Shown: positions 1 through 5,091 of the stretch, one piece after another
Numbering within the stretch: the first letter of the stretch is position 1
Layout of the letters: each line of letters opens with the position of its first letter
Origin: Planctomycetaceae bacterium
GTDB taxonomy: Bacteria; Planctomycetota; Planctomycetia; Pirellulales; Thermoguttaceae
Length of the DNA stretch: 7,777 nucleotides
Direction of reading: 5' to 3'
Assembly (NCBI GenBank): GCA_031283825.1
Contig: JAITAZ010000072.1
Location: forward strand, 1-7,777
The notes under the pieces: generated by a model
Database searches by the model: none
What the model was told of the DNA's origin: nothing
The model's input: only the letters and a program-made list of their open reading frames with translations
Translations under genes and position numbers: made by a program

Positions 1-120
1 AAGTTACACGCTGATTATCGGGGAATTTCAATTTACGGTTTAGAAATTCTTGAAATTATTTTTCGTAAAAGATAAATAGGAATTTTTGCTTTATTTTTTT
101 GATCGGTAACAAATGGTTGT

Positions 121-332
121 TTTTTTGGGGGGACGTTGGGGACATTGGGGACGCTGGGGACACAGGGGACGTTCTGGTTTAAAATCTGGGATTAATGACT
201 CGGGGGACAAAATTGAAAAAAAATCTTTCTTTTAAAAAGCTGTTGACTGTTGAGTCGTTAATCATGGTTTTTAAATTAGAGTGTCCCCTAAGTCCCCAAC
301 GTCCCCTTTGTCCCCAATGTCCCCCCAAAAAA
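121..332. repeat. Inverted pair of 9-bp-period GGGGAC arrays
   Basis: The left arm (129-173) has five units of GGGGAC plus three variable bases, at exactly 9-bp spacing. The right arm (283-324) has five GTCCCC units at the same spacing. The outer 14 bp, TTTTTTGGGGGGAC (121-134), are repeated perfectly inverted at 319-332. Differences between the arms fall almost only in the three variable bases, while GGGGAC itself is kept. The inner part continues as a weaker inverted repeat, with GATTAA-GACTC-like words at about 190-200 and 251-262. Each arm also fits a four-tract G-quadruplex pattern with 5-nt loops, on opposite strands. Confidence 0.85.
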
Positions 333-397
333 TAATATAGTTTTAAAAAATACCGTAACCATTCACCCACAAGAGAACGGTTAAAATAAATTTTGAA

Positions 398-412
398 TTT
401 TTAGAGATTCCC
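398..412 (-). repeat. Solo 15-bp terminal-repeat end
   Basis: TTTTTAGAGATTCCC is the exact reverse complement of the left terminus at 2201 and 7345. It is followed by TTTA. The inside flank (370-397) resembles the subterminal sequence of the palindrome at 7345-7777, with TTC then an AT-rich run and AACCG. This marks the right end of an element whose left end is either upstream of the window or decayed. Confidence 0.7.
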
Positions 413-514
413 TTTATTAGGAACGCGGTAATCTTGACCGTATATTAAGGCGTTTTTTGCTCAAAAACACGTGCAAGTTGGGACGCCCGCGATCCTAATA
501 TTTTAGAAGTTGCC
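413..514. repeat. TTAGGA-bounded palindromic element, copy 1
   Basis: The core 417-498 begins TTAGGAACGCGG and ends CGCGATCCTAA, which are inverted to each other. It contains GGGACGCCCGCG near its right end and an AT-rich hairpin (GTTTTT / AAAAAC) in the middle. A variant terminus, TTTTAGAAGTTGCC, follows at 501-514. The whole unit matches 4878-4974, with a 13-bp length difference in the centre, so it is a dispersed repeat. It encodes nothing that I can see. Confidence 0.75.
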
Positions 515-562
515 TAAAAACAGTTTTTAGCATCGATAGTTTCTAACGTCTCTTAAAAAGCT

Positions 563-973
563 CTATTTTTTTGAATTACCTTTATTTTTAAGTTTTTGTT
601 TTATTGATTTTAATTCTTTATTAAACTCTTTAATTGTATCGCATTTTTTAGAGACTTGTTTGAGTTCTTGAAGCCAATCAATATCGATAATAGTATCAAG
701 CGGTTTTCTGAAAGTTTCAGATACTTCGCCAAATTTAACGTCCAAAATAGATATTATCGTTTCCTTTATACCTTCGTTTATGCCTTCAGCTCTACCTTCA
801 GCTCTGCCTTCAGCTCTACCTTTGATTATACCTTTGGCAATGCCTTTGTTTATACCTTCGGTTCTACCTTTGGCAATACCTTTGGCGATGCCTTTGCTTA
901 AACCTTTGGCTAACCATTTTTTCTTGCCTATTGACATGTAACGTCTGGCAAATGGGGATAATGTTTCTTCCAT
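563..973 (-). CDS. Candidate nested RpnS antitoxin (internal start at Met281)
   Basis: An in-frame ATG at 971-973 (Met281 of the Rpn protein) would give a separate 136-residue product made of the tetrapeptide-repeat helix and C-terminal domain, without the nuclease. On the minus strand it is preceded by GAAGGAGAAAAT, so AGGAG lies 5 nt from the ATG. None of the three main gene starts in the window has such a site. In E. coli, Rpn C-terminal domains (RpnS) are translated separately from within the gene and block the toxic full-length protein; that is published knowledge. That this gene does the same is my inference. An exact TTGACA lies at 1048-1053 (minus), about 75 bp upstream, but no good -10 sits at the right distance, so the promoter is unresolved. 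Purine-rich Glu-Gly codons could produce the Shine-Dalgarno match by chance. Confidence 0.5.
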   Translation of the reverse strand: MEETLSPFARRYMSIGKKKWLAKGLSKGIAKGIAKGRTEGINKGIAKGIIKGRAEGRAEGRAEGINEGIKETIISILDVKFGEVSETFRKPLDTIIDIDWLQELKQVSKKCDTIKEFNKELKSIKQKLKNKGNSKK

Positions 974-1813
974 ATTTTCTCCTTCAAATGTTTTTTGTAA
1001 TTGTTGTTTAAATTGTTCTTTGCCCTCTTCCGTTAAAAGCCGACCGCTGTCAACAACATAAAGCGAAAGAAGATGTCCAAATTCACGACACTCAGGATCG
1101 TTGGCTCTAGGTTTTAATTTCATTAGAAAGTCATTGTCGGCTAAAAGTTTGTTCAATTCTTCTGTCAGTATTACTTGCATCGTCCGCAACGCAATATAAA
1201 GTTCTGGAACATTTGGATCGTCAGGTAAAGCATTCGGAGCTTTGGCAAATAATTCAAAAACCATCGCGTCTTGATCAAGATTTAAACGTTCATCTAATCC
1301 TTTGATTTTCAAAAATTCATCACGAAGTTTGGTTGAACCTGTGTAAGGTTTTTTACCATGATGAAAAATCACCGGTATTATAGGCGGAAGTCTGAAATCT
1401 TTATTGTAACGATTTTCCTTTTTAGCAAGAGCAATCTCATTATTGATAATTGGTTGTTCGTAGCTGAAAAGCTGTAACATCACGTGAAATTTATCTTGGC
1501 TTTTGTGTTCAATGATAATATAAATTTTTACATGTTTATCGGGAGCGTTTTTAAGAGGAATTTCATAAATCATATCGGCGCGAGTTTCTTTAAAATTTAA
1601 ATTTTCGTTACGATATTGTCGAATTACTATTCTCAAGTTGTCGATATCGAGTTGTTTAAGTAATTTTAGCGGCAGCAAAAATTTTACAAACGCGCAAGCG
1701 ACTCTCTTGATCTGAAAGACCATCTCAAAAAAAATATCGTGATTAACAATTGTCTGAGCAAATTGTTTTTCGATATTTGTGTCCCACGTGTAAAAAATTT
1801 TCTTATTTCGCAT
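563..1813 (-). CDS. Rpn-family PD-(D/E)XK nuclease (recombination-promoting nuclease / putative transposase)
   Basis: This 416-residue protein is of the Rpn/YhgA-like family, DNA endonucleases once annotated as transposases and now linked to toxin-antitoxin behaviour and phage defence. The N-terminal half carries the nuclease fold: the HDIFFEMVF segment (25-33), D80 in RADMIYEI, and E102/K104 in IIIEHKS, which together fit the D...ExK active site. The family motif PVIFHHGKKPY follows at 147-157. Residues 301-351 are about twelve tetrapeptides of the form xxKG/xxEG, followed by the usual helical tail (LDVKFGE..., 357-416). Length is within the family's range. The ATG at 1813 is chosen because the N-terminal family block starts shortly after it. 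No Shine-Dalgarno site precedes it and no clear promoter is seen. The gene stands alone, divergent from the oxidoreductase gene, in strongly AT-rich DNA between repeats, which fits horizontal mobility. The family call is firm; activity is inferred. Confidence 0.92.
   Translation of the reverse strand: MRNKKIFYTWDTNIEKQFAQTIVNHDIFFEMVFQIKRVACAFVKFLLPLKLLKQLDIDNLRIVIRQYRNENLNFKETRADMIYEIPLKNAPDKHVKIYIIIEHKSQDKFHVMLQLFSYEQPIINNEIALAKKENRYNKDFRLPPIIPVIFHHGKKPYTGSTKLRDEFLKIKGLDERLNLDQDAMVFELFAKAPNALPDDPNVPELYIALRTMQVILTEELNKLLADNDFLMKLKPRANDPECREFGHLLSLYVVDSGRLLTEEGKEQFKQQLQKTFEGENMEETLSPFARRYMSIGKKKWLAKGLSKGIAKGIAKGRTEGINKGIAKGIIKGRAEGRAEGRAEGINEGIKETIISILDVKFGEVSETFRKPLDTIIDIDWLQELKQVSKKCDTIKEFNKELKSIKQKLKNKGNSKK
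761..913 (-). repeat. 12-bp tandem repeat coding for tetrapeptides in the Rpn gene
   Basis: The DNA repeats with a 12-bp period, and the plus strand shows successive words such as GCCTTCAGCTCT and ACCTTTGGCAAT. It encodes residues 301-351, with Gly at every fourth position and Lys or Glu before it (IAKG, RTEG, IIKG, RAEG). Three adjacent RAEG units are nearly identical in DNA and look recently duplicated. Changes in unit number keep the frame. In E. coli RpnA the equivalent repeats form a dimerising helix and vary in number between strains. Confidence 0.9.
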
Positions 1814-2103
1814 CTTAAATTTTTAGTTAAAGCGTTGATTATTTTCGACAGTTGATTAACACGATAATTTTTTTGAATAACACACGCTGATTCTAGTGAA
1901 ATACAAAAATCAAGCATATCAATTGCAATAGTATATTGTATTATCGGATCAAATGGGAGAGGGGGAAGAGATGAAGAAAACGTTTTAGATTATTCTGTAA
2001 TATACTCATCACACTTGAATTTTCGGTTTTTATTTTTGGACAGGATTAACAAAATTATACCATGAGCATTTATAAAAATTATTTTTCTAATCATTCATTT
2101 TAA

Positions 2104-2148
2104 TTTTTAAACACGGATTTTCACGGATTAAACGGATTATCACGGATA
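2104..2148 (+). repeat. CGGAT array, left arm
   Basis: CGGAT recurs at 2114, 2124, 2133 and 2143, with 9-10 bp period and mostly in the context CACGGATT. The left edge, TTTTTAAACACGGAT, recurs inverted at 2528-2541 and 2553-2566 with one mismatch each. Arrays of this kind are widespread dispersed intergenic repeats in bacteria; I know of no proven function. Confidence 0.7.
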
Positions 2149-2200
2149 AGATAAAAGTGAATTTACAACAAACAATTATTTAGTTTATTTATTTGTTTTA

Positions 2201-2397
2201 GGGAATCTCTAAAAACTCGTTTTTTTATTAACCACAGAGAACACAGAGTTCACAGAGAGAATATTTTTAAAAATTAAATTTTGATTTAAATCCAAATTTT
2301 TACTTTAATAAATTTAAATTATATTTTGATTCAAATTAAAATTTTCTCTGTGTTCTCTGTGTCCTCTGTGGTTTAAAATTAATTTTTAGAGATTCCC
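2201..2397. mobile_element. 197-bp MITE-like inverted-repeat element with CACAGAG arms
   Basis: The element runs from GGGAATCTCTAAAAA (2201-2215) to TTTTTAGAGATTCCC (2383-2397), a perfect 15-bp terminal inverted repeat. Both sides are flanked by TTTA (2197-2200 and 2398-2401), a possible 4-bp target duplication, though the region is AT-rich enough for chance. Inside are arms of CACAGAG units with 9-bp period at 2230-2259 and, inverted, at 2346-2373. The AT-rich centre also folds back on itself. There is no coding capacity, so mobility would need a transposase from elsewhere. Calling it mobile is inference from ends, flanks and copy number: its right half recurs at 4974-5068. Confidence 0.7.
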
Positions 2398-2517
2398 TTT
2401 ATAGAGTTAGTATTTAATAATTTCTTGCTTTCACCTTTTATCCCCTTAAAATTATTGACTTCTATCACACAAAATCATCATTTGCTTTCTCCACGATTAT
2501 CAGTATTCACCAAAAAA

Positions 2518-2566
2518 ATCCGATATTATCCGCGTTTAAAATTCCCCCAACTATCCGTGCTTAAAA
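2518..2566 (-). repeat. CGGAT array, right (inverted) arm
   Basis: ATCCG occurs at 2518, 2528 and 2553. The last two are followed by CGTTTAAAA-like and TGCTTAAAA-like tails that mirror the left edge of the array at 2104-2148. The arm is more degenerate than the left one. Together the two arms enclose the element at 2201-2397. Confidence 0.6.
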
Positions 2567-2655
2567 CTGTGAACGGTTACCCGCATTCCGTATTTCCTCC
2601 GCCCCCTCTACAACATTATTCTTACTACGTGTAAAATAACTGACCGTAATTAAAC

Positions 2656-2702
2656 TTGAATTGATTCGAAATGTTTTTTTTACAATATCTCAATCAATTC
2701 AA
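2656..2702 (+). promoter_or_regulatory. Candidate promoter with 11-bp dyad upstream of the oxidoreductase gene
   Basis: TTGATT (2661-2666) and CAATAT (2683-2688) are spaced 16 bp and could form a -35/-10 pair, giving a start near 2695. A perfect 11-bp inverted repeat, TTGAATTGATT (2656-2666) and AATCAATTCAA (2692-2702), brackets the same stretch. It covers the -35 and the expected start point, so it would suit a repressor operator. Both the promoter and the operator are predictions from sequence only. Confidence 0.35.
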
Positions 2703-2742
2703 TCTTTTCCTTTCAACATCAAACAACAAACCATAAACACAC

Positions 2743-4647
2743 ATGCACCTAACAACCGAACAAAAATCAATCGGACGCGAAAACTTTTTTTCCGCCATCG
2801 GAAGCGAATGGCTTCAACGTAAACTACTCAAAGAAGTCAATACTCTCGACCTTAAATCAGGTCAAGGTCTCGGCGCTAAATACTTTGGCTACGGAACAGT
2901 CGATAAACCCGTCCGCGTCGCAATACTCGGCACCGGCGACGAAGGCGGCGTCCTCATCGGCGCACTCAATCCCCGATATGTCCAAGTCGTAGCAATCGCC
3001 GATATCCGCCCCTTCAACCAATACCGCGCCTTTCACGGAGATGAGTCAAGCGTCAACGCCCGAATCCGAACAGGATTGATCAAAAAATACGGCTGGAAAA
3101 ACGAAACCGAAGCACGCTCCAAAATCCGCGTTTACGACGACTACAAGAAATTACTCGACGAAGAAAAAAATATCACCGACCCCGAAACCTCCATCGAAGC
3201 CGTCATCATCGGCTTACCTCTTTTTCTTCATGCGCCCGCCGCAATCGCTGCAATGAAACAAGGTTACCACGTTTTGACCGAAAAACTAATGGCACACACT
3301 GTCGCTAACTGCAAAGAAATGGCACGCGCTGCATCACTCTACAAAAAACACTGCGCAACCGGACACCAACGACACTACAACATCCTCTACGATCACGTTG
3401 TTAAACTCCTACAAAGCGGCGTCGTCGGAGATATACACTACATCCGCGCTCAATGGCACCGCAACAATAAACCCGGCGGAGATAGCTGGAAACAACCAGT
3501 CCCCGCCGAAATAAAACCAGACGACGGCACTCTCACCGGAAAATTAGAAGATTTACTAAAACGCCAAGAAACTAAACTCGCAAAAGGAGGCTTAAAACCC
3601 GCCGATAAATCACTACTCGAAAAACAAATCACTCAAACTAAAGCCCAACTCGCCGACAAGATACTAGTCAACGGCGGAGAATATAACGGCTTCACATTTA
3701 AATCCGCTAAAGACTACGGCTACCAAGACGCACAACTCCAAATCGACGATTCCGACAAAGTCTATAACCGCCCCGCCGCCGAAGAACTAATCCGATGGAG
3801 ATTGTTCGACCGAACCAGCGCCGGCTTAATGGCAGAACTCGGCTCACACCAACTCGACGCCGCAAGCATTTTCATCGCCGCCATGCACAACGGAAAAAAA
3901 CAACACCCGCTGTCCGTCTCCGCCACCGCAACACGCACAATTTTTCCCAATAACCTCAACGAAACACCAATAGATCGAGACGTTGACGATCACGTACACT
4001 GCGTCTATGACTACGCCGCGCCAAATTACGACAAAAACGACGAACTCGGTAAACAACGAAAAATCACCGTCGCTTACTCGTCAATCAACGGAAACGGATT
4101 CGGAGGTTACGGCGAAACCGTTCTCGGCACAAAAGCCTCAATAGTCATCGAAAGCGAAAAAGAAGCTATGCTCTACGACCGCGCAGAAGTTAACCAAAAA
4201 ACAAAAATTACCACAAAAGGAACAGGCGATAAACGTCAACTCAATATCACAAGACCCGGCGACGGAAACGAAGGAGACCCACTCTCCGCCGCCATCGCAC
4301 TACAAGCAACCTTCGGTGATATAAGTAGAGGATACTGCGAAGAAATAGAACACTGGGCTTTCTGCATAAGAAATAACCCAGACGCAGACCCCACAAAAGA
4401 AATCGAATTAAACGAACCAGAAAAAAGAAAAGTTAAACTAATGCCAAAATGCCACCCAGAAGTCGCTATGGGAGACGCCGTAATCGCCCTAACCACAAAT
4501 ATCGCAGCAAACTTGGGAAAAACCATAGAATTCGAAGAAACATGGTTCAACATAAATAATAACGATTCGCCAGAAGCAAAATACCTCGCCGAAAATAATA
4601 ACGAAAAAAAAGAATTCTACACGCCAAACCTAGAGAAATATAAATAA
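2743..4647 (+). CDS. Gfo/Idh/MocA family oxidoreductase, long planctomycete-type
   Basis: This 634-residue NAD(P)-dependent oxidoreductase probably acts on a sugar or sugar-derived substrate, which is unknown. The Rossmann motif is VRVAILGTGDEG (57-68), followed by the strand AIADIRP (84-90). TEKLMAH (179-185) matches the family EKP-type motif with conserved K181. GHQRHY (207-212) and GSHQLD (367-372, H369) line the expected active site. A Lys/Glu-rich helical stretch at about 265-306 is, as I recall, normal for this subgroup and explains the length above the usual 350-450. The N-terminus (4-20, TEQKSIGRENFFSAIGS) is the block that precedes a Tat leader in relatives, but here no twin-Arg or hydrophobic core remains. 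The ATG at 2743 keeps that block; no Shine-Dalgarno site precedes it. Third codon positions favour C and A. The gene stands alone, convergent with the sigma54 activator gene. The family is certain; substrate and location are inferred. Confidence 0.95.
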   Translation: MHLTTEQKSIGRENFFSAIGSEWLQRKLLKEVNTLDLKSGQGLGAKYFGYGTVDKPVRVAILGTGDEGGVLIGALNPRYVQVVAIADIRPFNQYRAFHGDESSVNARIRTGLIKKYGWKNETEARSKIRVYDDYKKLLDEEKNITDPETSIEAVIIGLPLFLHAPAAIAAMKQGYHVLTEKLMAHTVANCKEMARAASLYKKHCATGHQRHYNILYDHVVKLLQSGVVGDIHYIRAQWHRNNKPGGDSWKQPVPAEIKPDDGTLTGKLEDLLKRQETKLAKGGLKPADKSLLEKQITQTKAQLADKILVNGGEYNGFTFKSAKDYGYQDAQLQIDDSDKVYNRPAAEELIRWRLFDRTSAGLMAELGSHQLDAASIFIAAMHNGKKQHPLSVSATATRTIFPNNLNETPIDRDVDDHVHCVYDYAAPNYDKNDELGKQRKITVAYSSINGNGFGGYGETVLGTKASIVIESEKEAMLYDRAEVNQKTKITTKGTGDKRQLNITRPGDGNEGDPLSAAIALQATFGDISRGYCEEIEHWAFCIRNNPDADPTKEIELNEPEKRKVKLMPKCHPEVAMGDAVIALTTNIAANLGKTIEFEETWFNINNNDSPEAKYLAENNNEKKEFYTPNLEKYK

Positions 4648-4866
4648 CTCACGTTACACACTTGCTAACCCCAATCAGGTAGGCGACCGCCGACTCAGGT
4701 AGGCGACCGCCGATCTGGTAGGCGACCTTTCGCCGAAAGGTCGCGTTGCCGAAGGCAACGATAAAAAGGATTCGACAATAATTAAAATCAATTCAGATTT
4801 ACCGTCGGCTAACGCCGACGCGACCTTTCGGCGAAAGGTTGCGAACCTACGGTCGCCTACCTCATG
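4645..4866. repeat. GGTAGGCGACC repeat cluster with hairpin modules
   Basis: The cluster starts on the stop codon of the oxidoreductase gene. Units of about 20 bp, TCAGGTAGGCGACCGCCGA, begin at 4675, 4695 and (diverged) 4714, and an inverted copy lies at 4850-4862. Perfect hairpins follow one another: 4722-4731 with 4735-4744 (10 bp, loop GCC), 4744-4750 with 4754-4760 (7 bp, loop GAA), 4803-4809 with 4814-4820 (7 bp), and 4819-4829 with 4833-4843 (11 bp with one mismatch, loop GGC). The first 50 bp match 7268-7317 at 40 of 50 positions, and 4777-4808 matches 7313-7344 inverted with one mismatch. Its place between convergent genes might let the hairpins help end transcription, but none is followed by a T-run. 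Confidence 0.8.
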
Positions 4867-4877
4867 TAAAATTTATT

Positions 4878-4974
4878 TTTATTAGGATCGCGGTCGTCTC
4901 GACCGCATATTTAGGCGTTTGTCATGCAGGCGGGACGCCCGCGTTCCTAATAATATTAGTTTTTAGAAGTTCCC
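4878..4974. repeat. TTAGGA-bounded palindromic element, copy 2
   Basis: The core 4882-4950 begins TTAGGATCGCGG and ends CGCGTTCCTAA. It holds two perfect hairpins: GCGGTCG/CGACCGC with loop TCT (4890-4906) and GCGGG/CCCGC with loop ACG (4930-4942). The variant terminus TTTTTAGAAGTTCCC follows at 4960-4974. It is better preserved than the copy at 413-514, whose equivalent hairpins are degraded. TTTA precedes the core in both copies. Confidence 0.75.
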
Positions 4975-5068
4975 TTTAATAAATTTAAATTATGTTTTGA
5001 TTCAAATTAAAATTTTCTCTGTGTTCTTTGTGTTCTCTGTGGTTTAAAATTAATTTTTAGAGATTCCC
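4974..5068. mobile_element. Right half of the 197-bp CACAGAG element
   Basis: These 95 bp match 2303-2397 with three mismatches and no gaps, including the CACAGAG-type arm and the terminus TTTTTAGAGATTCCC (5054-5068). The left half is missing. The break falls a few bases from the centre of the intact copy and abuts the terminus of the preceding TTAGGA element. The right flank is TGAA, not TTTA. The copy ends 23 bp past the stop codon of the sigma54 activator gene. Confidence 0.85.
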
Positions 5069-5091
5069 TGAATAGTTTGTAAAATGGTTTA

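Larger units (their letters stand above)
1..562. other. Intergenic, repeat-rich, no supported gene
   Basis: No convincing coding region is visible here. The stretch is AT-rich apart from the GGGGAC/GTCCCC arrays at 121-332 and the GC-rich ends of the palindromic element at 417-498. A 15-bp terminal-repeat end sits at 398-412 and a variant of it at 501-514. Positions 514-530 form a small AT-rich palindrome (CTAAAAAC, one base, GTTTTTAG). It lies about 30 bp past the stop of the Rpn gene and could aid termination, but it is too AT-rich to call a terminator. I see nothing identifiable in 1-120. Confidence 0.6.
1814..2742. other. Divergent intergenic region, AT-rich, repeats only
   Basis: This 929-bp gap separates the starts of the Rpn gene and the oxidoreductase gene. 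Positions 1814-2100 show no repeat or gene that I can identify. A purine-rich run at 1953-1970 precedes an ATG, but that frame closes after five codons. Positions 2104-2148 and 2518-2566 are inverted CGGAT arrays, and 2201-2397 is a complete inverted-repeat element. The open frame at 2425-2634 has low-complexity composition and overlaps the CGGAT repeats, so I do not regard it as a gene. Confidence 0.6.

Noticed and set aside
179..370. 63-codon minus-strand frame with Gly/Arg-rich start
   Set aside because: Part of it is a translation of the GGGGAC array and the rest is unremarkable AT-rich sequence.
656..901. Open frame antisense to the Rpn gene
   Set aside because: Its Phe/Ser/Thr-rich repeats are the reverse reading of the 12-bp tandem repeat in the Rpn gene.
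6..1892. Direct repeat ACACGCTGATT at 6-16 and 1882-1892 flanking the Rpn gene
   Set aside because: An 11-bp match is expected by chance several times in a window of this size, and the flanks do not extend it convincingly.
2425..2634. 69-codon open frame upstream of the oxidoreductase gene
   Set aside because: Its composition is low-complexity and lacks family features. It overlaps the inverted CGGAT repeats and has no Shine-Dalgarno site.
3289..3335. TGGCAC words resembling a sigma54 -24 box
   Set aside because: They lie inside the oxidoreductase coding sequence, and no GC dinucleotide falls at the correct -12 spacing.
4675..4727. CRISPR-like array of about 20-bp repeats
   Set aside because: The units are adjacent, with no unique spacers between them, and no cas genes are nearby.
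4722..4760. Intrinsic terminator for the oxidoreductase gene
   Set aside because: The hairpins are strong, but no T-run follows on either strand, and the same hairpin type recurs in the dispersed repeats.
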